From assembly GCA_902785695.1 (NCBI GenBank), contig CACZZQ010000019.1:1-64000 (forward strand): a stretch of 64,000 nt of DNA, in the 5' to 3' direction. The notes under the pieces are model-generated. The model was not told where the DNA came from and made no database searches. It saw only the letters and a list, made by a program, of their open reading frames with translations. Shown here piece by piece: positions 23,692 to 32,227 of the stretch; the stretch's first letter is position 1, and every line of letters starts with the position of its first letter. A program made the position numbers and the translations under genes. The DNA comes from an uncultured Prevotellaceae bacterium. Lineage in GTDB: Bacteria; Bacteroidota; Bacteroidia; Bacteroidales; Bacteroidaceae.

Positions 23692-24378
23692 TCAATTCTC
23701 AATTTTCAATTTTATAGCCTTCAGGATGCGTATGTCATCCACAGGACGGTTGTAATCGTCGGTGAATACTTTCTGGATTTTCTCTACAACATCCAGTCCC
23801 TCAACGACTTCTCCGAAAACGGTGTACTGTCCGTCAAGATGTGGTGAACCGCCCGTCTTACGGTAAGTCCAGAACATCTCAGAACTGATACTCGTCTGTC
23901 CTTTGGTATTCTCAAGCACCTTTTCCTGAATGGCTTCCAGTTCTTTGGTGGAGTAGGTCTTGCCCCAAACGATATAGAACTGGCAGGCACTGGAGCGTCT
24001 TTGTGGATTCCGTGCATCGCCTTCGCGAGCCATAGCCACAGCCCCTCTGGCATGATAGTGGGCTGAGGTATTGATTTCTGCCGGCAGCGTATAGCCCAGG
24101 TCGCCTCCACCCAGCGTCTCACCAGGCTCTGCGTGCTTGCTCTTAGGGTCGCCAGCCTGAATCATGAAGTTCCTGATGACCCGATGGAAGAGCAGTGAGT
24201 CGTAGAAATGTTCGTCGACAAGTTTCAGGAAGTTGTCACGATGAAGCGGGGTGTCATCGTAGAGCACGATGCGGATGTTTCCTTCCGTTGTTTCCAGCAG
24301 TACCTCATTGGTTTGTGCTGACACAGGTAATGTTAGCAGACTGAAAAGCAGACTGCCCCAAAGATTTTTTGCGTTCAT
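23692..24378 (-). CDS. Exported cyclophilin-type peptidyl-prolyl isomerase
   Basis: This 228-residue protein with a signal peptide (ending LPVSAQ) and a cyclophilin domain helps folding in the periplasm. Marks are LLETTEGNIRIVLYDDTPLHRDNF, FHRVIRNFMIQAGDP, GAVAMAREGDARNPQRRSSACQFYIV and YTVFGEVVEGLDVVEKI. The ATG at 24378 overlaps the MATE stop by 4 nt (ATGA); longer open codons upstream are inside the MATE gene. The last residues (KLKIEN) come from a CAATTCTCAATTTTCAATT simple repeat. Confidence 0.9.
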   Translation of the reverse strand: MNAKNLWGSLLFSLLTLPVSAQTNEVLLETTEGNIRIVLYDDTPLHRDNFLKLVDEHFYDSLLFHRVIRNFMIQAGDPKSKHAEPGETLGGGDLGYTLPAEINTSAHYHARGAVAMAREGDARNPQRRSSACQFYIVWGKTYSTKELEAIQEKVLENTKGQTSISSEMFWTYRKTGGSPHLDGQYTVFGEVVEGLDVVEKIQKVFTDDYNRPVDDIRILKAIKLKIEN

Positions 24379-25760
24379 ATTTCTTTTGTTTTCAGTTTCA
24401 GTTTGTTGTTCCAATGACCTACGAACAGTCGCGTGAGGAACATGATACCTCTGAAGGTAAGTTCTATAGCCATTGCCAGCCAGACACCCTTCAGACCATA
24501 GTCCTTGGATAGATACCAGGCCAGCGTCAGTCGTACGCCCCACATCGATGCCAGGCTCATGAAAGCAGGTTTCAGTGTGTCGCCGGCACCTATGAAGATA
24601 CCGTTGCAGACGATGGCGGCAGCAAACATCGGTTCGGCCCATGCCTCAATGCGTAGCACCTGAGTGCCCAGGGTAATCACCTCCTCGACGGGCGACATGA
24701 TGGTCATCAGTTGCGGAGCGAAGATCCACATCAGGATACCCATCAGGGTCATTACGACGATGCCCATCCCAACAGACAAGCGTGCCAGACTACGTGTCAG
24801 CACCTTTTGTCCGGCACCGATACCCTGTCCCACCAGTGTCGTTGCTGCCTCAGCAATGCCGAAGCCAGGCATATAGCAAAGGCTCTCAACGGTAATTGCG
24901 AGAGAATGGGTGGCTATAGCGATGGTACCCAGAGGGGCTACTATCAGGGTGCTCACAATCTGTGCACCACCCATCAGCATATGCTGTAGTCCCATAGGTG
25001 CACCAATCTTGAATGCTGTTCCTACAGTGTCGCTTCTGGGTTTGAAAGAACCAGGGAAGCCTTTCAGACGGAGCATATCGCTGCGTACCAATAGGAAATA
25101 GAGCATTAGCAGGGCAGTGATCAGTTCTGCGAGGCCTGTGCCGATGGCTGCTCCCATGACTCCCAGGTCGAGAATGTATATAAAGAAGTAGTTGAAGACA
25201 ACATCCATCACGCACATCCCGATATTGAGAATGGATGGTATCTTCATATTGCCCGAGCATTTCAGCATGGAGCCAGCCAAACCTTCCATCTGGAAGAAGA
25301 TGCCCGCAAGTCCGATAATGGCAAAATAGACGGAGGCATCATGGGCTATCTCTTCGCTGCCCCCCATCCAATAGGGTAGGAAGGGACTGATACCCAGACA
25401 GATGGCACTCATCATGAAGCTCCATATCAGACAGCATACCAAAGCCTGGCGAAGCACACGTCGTGCGCTTTCAAAGTCGTTGGCACCAATGAAATGGGCT
25501 ACCTGAACAGAAAAGCCCATTGAGGCGGCCGAGGCCAGTCCACCCATCAGCCATCCCGTTGTCTCGACGATGCCGATGGCTGCCGATGCCTTGGCTCCCA
25601 GATGTCCCACCATTGACGCATCGATGAAGAACATCACGGTGGCAGAAATCTGGGCAAGTATAGAGGGTATAGAAAGTTGCACGATGAGTCGCAACATTTC
25701 CTGTTGCGTCATCGTGCGACCATTTCGTATGTAAGAGAGCAGATCCTGGCTCTTACTCAT
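24375..25760 (-). CDS. MATE-family efflux transporter
   Basis: This is a MatE-domain transporter of about 461 residues and 12 membrane helices, probably exporting cationic drugs or metabolites in exchange for Na+ or H+. The first helix region contains LSIPSILAQISATVMFFIDASMVG, and the second half repeats the pattern (GAPMGLQHMLMGGAQIVSTLIVAPLG). The ATG at 25760 overlaps the SPFH stop by 8 nt; an upstream TTG at 25769 is also open. It is the middle gene of an SPFH-MATE-cyclophilin operon. Confidence 0.9.
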   Translation of the reverse strand: MSKSQDLLSYIRNGRTMTQQEMLRLIVQLSIPSILAQISATVMFFIDASMVGHLGAKASAAIGIVETTGWLMGGLASAASMGFSVQVAHFIGANDFESARRVLRQALVCCLIWSFMMSAICLGISPFLPYWMGGSEEIAHDASVYFAIIGLAGIFFQMEGLAGSMLKCSGNMKIPSILNIGMCVMDVVFNYFFIYILDLGVMGAAIGTGLAELITALLMLYFLLVRSDMLRLKGFPGSFKPRSDTVGTAFKIGAPMGLQHMLMGGAQIVSTLIVAPLGTIAIATHSLAITVESLCYMPGFGIAEAATTLVGQGIGAGQKVLTRSLARLSVGMGIVVMTLMGILMWIFAPQLMTIMSPVEEVITLGTQVLRIEAWAEPMFAAAIVCNGIFIGAGDTLKPAFMSLASMWGVRLTLAWYLSKDYGLKGVWLAMAIELTFRGIMFLTRLFVGHWNNKLKLKTKEI

Positions 25761-27243
25761 CCTTTCCAATCATATTGTTCACCGCATCACTGGCCTCTTC
25801 GTTGAGGTTGATGTTGCGTGTGGTCTTGGCCTCGAGTGTGCCGGCACGCATGATGTCAGCCATATCCACTCCAGTAGCACTCTTCAGTACGTCGAAAGCC
25901 TGTTTGATGGCTACGGGTACGTTGCCGCTCATGGCTGAGATACCCTGACCGTCGCCGCTGTAGATGTTGACATCCTTAATGGCCGAGATAGGCTTAGCCA
26001 CATTCTCTACCACCTGAGGCAGGACCTCGATCATCATCTGTACCACAGCAGCGTTGTTGTACTTCTTATAAGCCTCGGCCTTCTTGTCCATAGCGAGAGC
26101 CTCAGCCTCACCCTTCTTCTGGATGGCGTAAGCTTCAGCCTCACCTTTTGCCTTGATACCGGCAGCCTCCTGTTCCAGGCGATAACGGGTGGCGTCAGAC
26201 TCTGCGTTCTGTGCCAATGCACGCTGTTCTGCCTCGTACTTCTGAGCCTCAGCCACACGTTTGCGCTGTTCCAGTTCTGCAGCAGCATCGCGCTCTACCT
26301 TATACTTATCTGCATCAGCTTTCTTCTCAATCTCTGCCGATAACTCGTTCTGTTTGATTTCGATACGTTCCTTTGAGAGTACCTGTTCGCGTTTGGTCTT
26401 CTCAATCTCGGCCTCAACGGTCTTGATATTGATGGTCTTCTGCTGCTCTTGCTGCTGGATGGCGTATGCGGCATCGGCATCAGCCTGTGCGGTATCGGCC
26501 TGCTGTTTCAGTGCGGCGCGCTTCAGTGCGAGGTCGTTGTTCTTGATAGCGATAGCGGTGTCGGCATCGACGCGGGCATCATTCGACTCCTTGTCGGCCT
26601 TGGACACCTCAATCTTCACGTCGCGCTCGGCAATGGCACGGTTGATGGCAGCGTCCTTCTTGATCTTGGCGGTGTTATCGGCACCGAGGTCTTTGATCAG
26701 TCCCTCACGGTCGGTCACATTCTGGATATTGCAGGAGATGATGTTGATACCCAGCTTCGCCATATCAGGTGTTGCCTTCTGCATCACCTGATCAGAGAAT
26801 CCGTCACGGTCGGTATTCAGAGAGCGCAGGTCGAGCGTACCGATAATCTCACGCATATTACCCTGCAGAGAGTCTTGCAGCTGTGTAGCAATCTCATCGG
26901 GGGTCATGTTCAGGAAGTTCTTGGCAGCCAGACGGGTACCGTCCTTATCGGGAAGTACCTGTACCTTTGCCACGGCATCAACATCCACGTTGATGAAGTC
27001 GTTGGTAGGTACGCTCTCCTCAGTCTTGATGTCAACGGTGATCTGTCCCAGATACACGCGATCCAGACGCTGGAAGAAAGGAATACGGAATCCACCAGTT
27101 CCTATCAGTACCTTTGGCTCTTTCCAGATACCAGAGATGATATATGCGAAAGAAGGCGGTGCCTTGACGTATGATACAAAGATGAAGATGGCAAGGATAA
27201 AGATGCCTAATCCGATAGCGGCATACATAAGTGTTGGTTCCAT
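25753..27243 (-). CDS. Flotillin-like SPFH-domain membrane protein
   Basis: This 496-residue protein has an N-terminal membrane hairpin (about 5-28), an SPFH domain (about 30-200, with GTGGFRIPFFQRLDRVYLGQITVDIKT-type sequence) and a long Ala/Glu/Lys-rich coiled coil with GEAEAYAIQKKGEAEALAMDKKAEAY, all typical of flotillins. Flotillins organise membrane microdomains. It heads the operon with MATE and the cyclophilin. Confidence 0.9.
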   Translation of the reverse strand: MEPTLMYAAIGLGIFILAIFIFVSYVKAPPSFAYIISGIWKEPKVLIGTGGFRIPFFQRLDRVYLGQITVDIKTEESVPTNDFINVDVDAVAKVQVLPDKDGTRLAAKNFLNMTPDEIATQLQDSLQGNMREIIGTLDLRSLNTDRDGFSDQVMQKATPDMAKLGINIISCNIQNVTDREGLIKDLGADNTAKIKKDAAINRAIAERDVKIEVSKADKESNDARVDADTAIAIKNNDLALKRAALKQQADTAQADADAAYAIQQQEQQKTINIKTVEAEIEKTKREQVLSKERIEIKQNELSAEIEKKADADKYKVERDAAAELEQRKRVAEAQKYEAEQRALAQNAESDATRYRLEQEAAGIKAKGEAEAYAIQKKGEAEALAMDKKAEAYKKYNNAAVVQMMIEVLPQVVENVAKPISAIKDVNIYSGDGQGISAMSGNVPVAIKQAFDVLKSATGVDMADIMRAGTLEAKTTRNINLNEEASDAVNNMIGKDE

Positions 27244-27300
27244 AATTGAAAAATTTTAGTTGTTATAAAAAACTATAGAGGTTATAGAAAAAAACGTAAG

Positions 27301-27331
27301 CAAATTTACAGTTTTTCTTGTGAATGGCAAA
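27301..27331 (-). promoter_or_regulatory. Promoter of the SPFH operon
   Basis: The minus strand has TTTG (27328-27331), 19 bases, then TAAATTTG (27301-27308). It lies about 55 bases upstream of the start codon. Confidence 0.75.
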
Positions 27332-27382
27332 AAAAATTGGCTATATTTAACAAAAAGTCTTGTTAATATGATGGAAAAGGTT

Positions 27383-27390
27383 TACCTTTG
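27383..27390 (+). promoter_or_regulatory. -7 element of the helicase-exonuclease gene
   Basis: TACCTTTG ends only 7 bases before an in-frame ATG at 27398 (second ATG at 27401). If used, the mRNA would have almost no 5' leader. Confidence 0.6.
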
Positions 27391-27397
27391 CAATGTG

Positions 27398-30034
27398 ATG
27401 ATGACATTTAACACCGAACAGCAACAGGTGATAAAAGCTTCTGGCGGCTATCATCTGGTATTGGCTCCCCCAGGATGCGGTAAGACGGCGGTGCTTGCCG
27501 AGCGTATCGTATGGGCTTATCAGCATGGGGTGGATTTTGCCGATATGGTGTGTCTGACGTTTACCAACCGTGCCTCACGAGGTATGAAAGAAAGGATTTA
27601 CGAACGAATGGATCATGTCAAGGGACTCGACGGGCTGTTTGTGGGTAATGTGCATCGTTTCTGTTCACGTTTTCTCTTTGAGAACGGTATCGTGCCGGAG
27701 CATACGGCGGTGATTGACAATGACACCTCATTCAGTATCATGGCTGATTTTCTGGGTGAGGATGAGCTGAAGGTGCTCGGTGATAATAAGGATCGTCAGC
27801 GCTATTCGCAGATTCTGAACCTGCAGCATCTGATGTATCAGTGTGAGCATCGCTATCCCTCGAAACTGATGGTTCATAGGGATGCCATCGTGGCAACGAC
27901 GCTCAAGGAGCTGTGCCTGACCTTCGGACTTCCATACGTGCAGGATTCCTGTATCATGCTCTACCGCAACTCGGAGCATTACCTGTATGAGTCGGCGGTA
28001 CTCAGTCGTGATGCCTCCAATCTGCTGTTATGTCTGGATACCGCCCGTCGCTATGAGCAGTATAAGCAACAGAACGACCTGTTGGATTTCGAGGACCTGC
28101 TCCTAAGGACTTACGATACCTTGACTCAGGGGGATGCCGATGAATCGAGTCAGTCAATAAAGAGGTTCAAGTGGCTTCAGATTGATGAGGTGCAGGACTT
28201 GAATCCCCTTCAGTTGGCCATCATAGACTGCTTTACTGCTGAAGACGCCACGGTGGTGTATCTTGGTGATACCCAGCAGGCCATCTTCTCGTTCATGGGT
28301 GCCCAGACGGATACGCTCACGATGTTGAAGAATCGCTGTGGAGCGGGACATTTCCATAATTTCTTTATTAACTACCGTTCGCCCCAGTATCTGCTCGATG
28401 TCTTTAATCACTATGGTGAGCAGCAACTGGGAATAGCCCACGACCTGTTGCCTTCTACCCAGAACCAGACAGCGAAACAGCCTGGCGACCTGAAAATCCT
28501 GGAGGCTGATACCAATGTGGACGAGGCAAACATGGTGGCTCGTGAGGTGAAGCGTCTTTATGAGCAGTATCCTCAAGATACCATTGCTGTCGTTGTGGCG
28601 TTCAACAGTGATGCGGATGATGTGAGCGGAGCCTTGCAGACGTTGCCTCACTTTAAGATCTCCGGCATCGACTGTTTCTCTACACCCGATGTGCGTCTGC
28701 TGTTGGCTCATCTCTGTGTGGTGTCGATGGAACAGAACTTCATTGCCTGGTCGCATCTGTTTACAGGACTGCATGTCTATACATCCAACAGTTTGTCGCG
28801 TCAGTTTGTCCGTCAGGTGATGGAACTGGCACTCTCGCCAGCCGATTTCCTTGACTACGAGGGCTCTACCTATCTGAATGAGTTCGTGAAGGTCTACGAG
28901 AAACAGGACATCGTGGTGTTTGATACAGAGACCACAGGCCTGAGTGTCTTTGAGGATGATGTGGTTCAGATTGCTGCCGTGAAGGTGAGACGGGGTAGGG
29001 TGATAGAGGAACTGAACATCTTTATTGAGACAGAGCGTACCATCCCTGAGATGTTGGGTGATGTGTTGAACCCATTGATAGCAGAGTATGCCTTGCAGCC
29101 TCATCTGTCGCATCAAGAGGCGTTGCAGCGATTCGTGGACTTTGCTAAAGACTGTGCTATCTTGGGACATAATGCCACTTACGACTATCAGATTATGGAG
29201 CATAATATGCAGCGATATGCGCCAGAACTGTCGATGTACCGCTTATGGCCTTGTTATTTTGACAGCTTGAAGATGGCCCGTCTGCTTCGTCCTCGCTTGA
29301 AGAGCTATAAACTGAAGGATTTGTTGGTGGAACTCAATCTGGAAGGTCAGAACTCACACTTGGCAAATGATGATATCCTGGCAACGAACAGTCTGATGGT
29401 GTATTGCTTCGACAGGGCCCGTAGCATCATCGGTCGCCAGCAGGAGTTCATCAAGCAACATCAGAAAATCATAGACCGCTTCCGTCATCTCTATGCCGAC
29501 CTCTACCAGCATTCACGCAGCAGGCTATACGAGCAGAGCGTATTGCCGATGCTTCCTACCGAACTGCAATATACGTTCGATTATCTGCGTGACATAGGAC
29601 GCATCGGACATCTGCCGAAGCTACCATATATAATAAGGTATATAGAGCAAGAACTGATTACCCCAACCAGCGGACTGTCGTTGGCAGAGCAGTTGAGCAA
29701 ACATATCCAGGACCTGACAACGATGAAGGAGGCTGATCTCTGTGGGGCTTCCAGCATGACCGACAGAGTCATTGTGAGTACTGTGCATAAGGCAAAGGGA
29801 CTGGAGTTCGACCATGTGATTGTCTATGATGCCGTAGAGGGAAAATATCCCAGTGTCTATGCCGACACGGAACGTGGTGGACAGGAGGAAGCCCGTAAGT
29901 TCTATGTGGCAATATCACGTGCTCGCAAGCGTCTCACTATTGGCTTCTGTCATAACAGCGTGACCCGTTGGGGGCGTACTTACCCCAAACAACTGACCCG
30001 TTATATGGCTTCTATCCGTCAGTTCTTCTGCTAA
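27398..30034 (+). CDS. UvrD-type helicase with embedded DnaQ-like exonuclease
   Basis: This is a superfamily 1 helicase of about 878 residues. Helicase motifs are LAPPGCGKTAVLAERI (motif I), CLTFTNRASRGMKERI (Ia), LQIDEVQDLNPLQ (II), LGDTQQAIFSFMGA (III), NYRSPQ (IV), STVHKAKGLEFDHVIVYDA (V) and FYVAISRARKRL (VI). Between IV and V sits a DEDDh exonuclease with VFDTETTGLSVFEDD, ILGHNATYDYQIM and HLANDD. A nuclease placed in the accessory 2B region suggests coupled unwinding and end trimming in DNA repair. Upstream in-frame codons start at 27371 and further up. The two functions are inferred from motifs. Confidence 0.85.
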   Translation: MMTFNTEQQQVIKASGGYHLVLAPPGCGKTAVLAERIVWAYQHGVDFADMVCLTFTNRASRGMKERIYERMDHVKGLDGLFVGNVHRFCSRFLFENGIVPEHTAVIDNDTSFSIMADFLGEDELKVLGDNKDRQRYSQILNLQHLMYQCEHRYPSKLMVHRDAIVATTLKELCLTFGLPYVQDSCIMLYRNSEHYLYESAVLSRDASNLLLCLDTARRYEQYKQQNDLLDFEDLLLRTYDTLTQGDADESSQSIKRFKWLQIDEVQDLNPLQLAIIDCFTAEDATVVYLGDTQQAIFSFMGAQTDTLTMLKNRCGAGHFHNFFINYRSPQYLLDVFNHYGEQQLGIAHDLLPSTQNQTAKQPGDLKILEADTNVDEANMVAREVKRLYEQYPQDTIAVVVAFNSDADDVSGALQTLPHFKISGIDCFSTPDVRLLLAHLCVVSMEQNFIAWSHLFTGLHVYTSNSLSRQFVRQVMELALSPADFLDYEGSTYLNEFVKVYEKQDIVVFDTETTGLSVFEDDVVQIAAVKVRRGRVIEELNIFIETERTIPEMLGDVLNPLIAEYALQPHLSHQEALQRFVDFAKDCAILGHNATYDYQIMEHNMQRYAPELSMYRLWPCYFDSLKMARLLRPRLKSYKLKDLLVELNLEGQNSHLANDDILATNSLMVYCFDRARSIIGRQQEFIKQHQKIIDRFRHLYADLYQHSRSRLYEQSVLPMLPTELQYTFDYLRDIGRIGHLPKLPYIIRYIEQELITPTSGLSLAEQLSKHIQDLTTMKEADLCGASSMTDRVIVSTVHKAKGLEFDHVIVYDAVEGKYPSVYADTERGGQEEARKFYVAISRARKRLTIGFCHNSVTRWGRTYPKQLTRYMASIRQFFC

Positions 30035-30092
30035 TGTAACAAAATCAGAAGGATAAGACACAAAATCCAAAAGTCTTATCAAATATATTTGC

Positions 30093-30100
30093 TACTTTTG
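30093..30100 (+). promoter_or_regulatory. -7 element of the GH43-like gene
   Basis: TACTTTTG lies 30 bases before the ATG at 30131. A normal -33 box is not obvious. Confidence 0.55.
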
Positions 30101-30130
30101 CAAACGGAATAAAAACCTTTAACAAGTGTT

Positions 30131-32173
30131 ATGAAGAAAATCTTTTTAATGGCAGCAGCCTTTGTCGCTGCGATGGGTGTAAACGCCCAGAATCCCTATC
30201 TGCCTTTGTGGGAGCACTTGCCCGATGGCGAGCCCCGTGTGTTTGAAGACCCTGACCAGCCAGGGAAGTTCCGTGCGTATATCATCGGTTCGCACGATGT
30301 GACCTATACGGCCTACTGCGGTCCTGACATCCGTATGTGGTCGGCACCTGTTGAAGACCTGTCACAGTGGCGTGACGAGGGACCTATCTTCAGTTGGTTT
30401 GTCAACGGACAGTGGGACACGATGTATGCTCCTGACTTGGTGGAGACTGTAGATAGAACGACAGGAAAGAAGACCTATTGGCTCTATCCCCATAGTCGCG
30501 GATGGCGTCGTGTCGCTATGGTGTGTAAGGGCGACCGTCCCGATGGTCCCTTCACGCCAGTGAACTTGACAGAGGACGGTACACAATGTCTGCCTGGTTC
30601 GCTCATTGACTTCGATCCTTCGGTATTCATTGAGAATATCACAGACAAGAAGGATAAGGACTACGACAAGGGCTATCGTGCTTACGTATTTTACGGCTTC
30701 CAGCATTCTACGGCTTGCGAGCTCGACCAGAACACGATGTATTCTAAGCGTGAGGGAACTGAGTTGATAGATCCCTTCATTCCTGCCAGCAGTGCCGACG
30801 GTCGTCTGCTCGACAAGGCCGGTAGTGAGTATAAGGCCCTCTATCAGGGACAGAATCCCTTGGACTTCAATTTCTTTGAGGCCTCTTCTATCCGTCAGGT
30901 GGGCAATAAGTATGTGATGGTGTTTTCTGGCTATTCTGGTAAGGAGTACGGTCTGGGTAACACGAACTCTGCCCTGCGCTATGCCTTCGGTGACTCTCCT
31001 CTGGGTCCTTGGCGTTCAGGTGGCGTGTTGGTTGACTCACGTGGTGTTGTTCTGAATGAGGATGGTTCAAAGCTCATCACTACCAATGCCGGTCATAACA
31101 CCCACGGTTCATTGCAGGAAATCAATGGTCAGTGGTATGTGTTCTATCACCGTCCTCCCCGTGGCTTTGGTAATGCCCGTCAGGCAATGGTTGCTCCTGT
31201 GAAGATTACATGGGATAAGAAGCCTGTAGCTAAGGGTGGTAAGGTGACTATTACTGGTTACGACCCTTATGTGAAGGGTAACGAATGGACGGCAGCTGCC
31301 TCTGATGGTAATACCTATACTGGTGCCGAGGTGACCAGCGAGGGTTTCCAGATTTTTGGCCTGCCTCCATATAATTACTATTCTGCAGGTATCGCCTGCT
31401 TTATGTATGGCCCTAATGCTAATCAATATATGCAGGACAACCACGATGTGTGGAACAACTCTATGGACCTCGCAGGTATTCAGAATGGTGGTATCATTGG
31501 CTTTAAGTATTTTGGTTTTGGTGGACTGGCACAGGATACCAAGGGCTGTAAGGCTTTTGAAGGTACGAAGAAAGGCGACAATACCTACATCTATCTCAAC
31601 CTTACGTATGGCAAACATGGTGCTTTCAAGATTCATGTTCGTTTAGATAATCCTTGGAAAGGCAAGGAGATTGCCCTCATCGATGTGTCTGAGAACTCAT
31701 CTATAGTAGGAGCAGGAGTTCCTGATGTAGAAGGCCTTACGGGCAAGCACGCTATCTATTTGGTGGTTGACGGTCCAGAGGTGAAAGCCCCTGAGCAGCC
31801 ACAGGGTCGTCCCCAGTGGGGTGGACGCCGTGGGCCTCAGGAGTCTCAGCGTCCGCAGGGTCTCTTCGACCTCCATGGTATCGGTTTCTCAAAGGGTGGC
31901 GACTTTACTTTGCCCGCTATTGTGCCAGAGGTTAGAATATATGTTGACGGTCAGAAGCTGAACATTCCAGGGAAGCCCATCATGTCTACCAACCAGAACG
32001 GCTATACCGAGTGTAACCGTTATCAGCTCTACGCTCCTCTAAAGGCTGGCTCTAAGGTACAGGCAGAAGCAAGTGTTCGTGACGTGAAGTTTGAAATCAG
32101 TCCTGTGGTAGAAGGTCGTGCTATGGTGAAGGCCACCTATCAGGGACAAGTCAAGTATTTCCTGGTTAATTAA
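30131..32173 (+). CDS. Exported GH43-like glycoside hydrolase
   Basis: This 680-residue protein has a signal peptide ending GVNAQ. The N-terminal five-bladed propeller resembles GH43 arabinosidases/xylosidases, with acidic positions in RVFEDPDQPGKFRAYIIGSHD, LIDFDPSVFIE and NFFEASSIRQVGNKYVMVFSGYSG. Homologous parts end near residue 390 (NTHGSLQEINGQWYVFYHRP). A C-terminal CBM6-like beta-sandwich region follows, interrupted by a Pro/Gln/Arg-rich low-complexity loop (PEQPQGRPQWGGRRGPQESQ) near residue 560. Substrate is not known; plant arabinan or xylan is likely. Confidence 0.8.
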   Translation: MKKIFLMAAAFVAAMGVNAQNPYLPLWEHLPDGEPRVFEDPDQPGKFRAYIIGSHDVTYTAYCGPDIRMWSAPVEDLSQWRDEGPIFSWFVNGQWDTMYAPDLVETVDRTTGKKTYWLYPHSRGWRRVAMVCKGDRPDGPFTPVNLTEDGTQCLPGSLIDFDPSVFIENITDKKDKDYDKGYRAYVFYGFQHSTACELDQNTMYSKREGTELIDPFIPASSADGRLLDKAGSEYKALYQGQNPLDFNFFEASSIRQVGNKYVMVFSGYSGKEYGLGNTNSALRYAFGDSPLGPWRSGGVLVDSRGVVLNEDGSKLITTNAGHNTHGSLQEINGQWYVFYHRPPRGFGNARQAMVAPVKITWDKKPVAKGGKVTITGYDPYVKGNEWTAAASDGNTYTGAEVTSEGFQIFGLPPYNYYSAGIACFMYGPNANQYMQDNHDVWNNSMDLAGIQNGGIIGFKYFGFGGLAQDTKGCKAFEGTKKGDNTYIYLNLTYGKHGAFKIHVRLDNPWKGKEIALIDVSENSSIVGAGVPDVEGLTGKHAIYLVVDGPEVKAPEQPQGRPQWGGRRGPQESQRPQGLFDLHGIGFSKGGDFTLPAIVPEVRIYVDGQKLNIPGKPIMSTNQNGYTECNRYQLYAPLKAGSKVQAEASVRDVKFEISPVVEGRAMVKATYQGQVKYFLVN

Positions 32174-32191
32174 GGAAAATGTCATAAAAGG

Positions 32192-32226
32192 GAAAGAGGT
32201 GAGACATCAAAAACTTACCTCTTTTC
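32192..32226. terminator. Bidirectional terminator hairpin
   Basis: GAAAGAGGTGAG pairs with CTTACCTCTTTTC (one G-T) around a 10-base loop. It lies between the convergent GH43-like and outer-membrane genes and has T-rich sequence on the plus side. Confidence 0.65.
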
Positions 32227-32227
32227 T

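Noticed and set aside
23650-23847. Plus-strand frame starting MQALVEKL within the terminator of the candidate ncRNA
   Set aside because: The ATG lies in the terminator hairpin and the frame runs antisense into the cyclophilin gene.
28154-29203. 349-codon minus-strand frame opposite the helicase gene
   Set aside because: The plus-strand frame shows all helicase and exonuclease motifs, while this one shows none.
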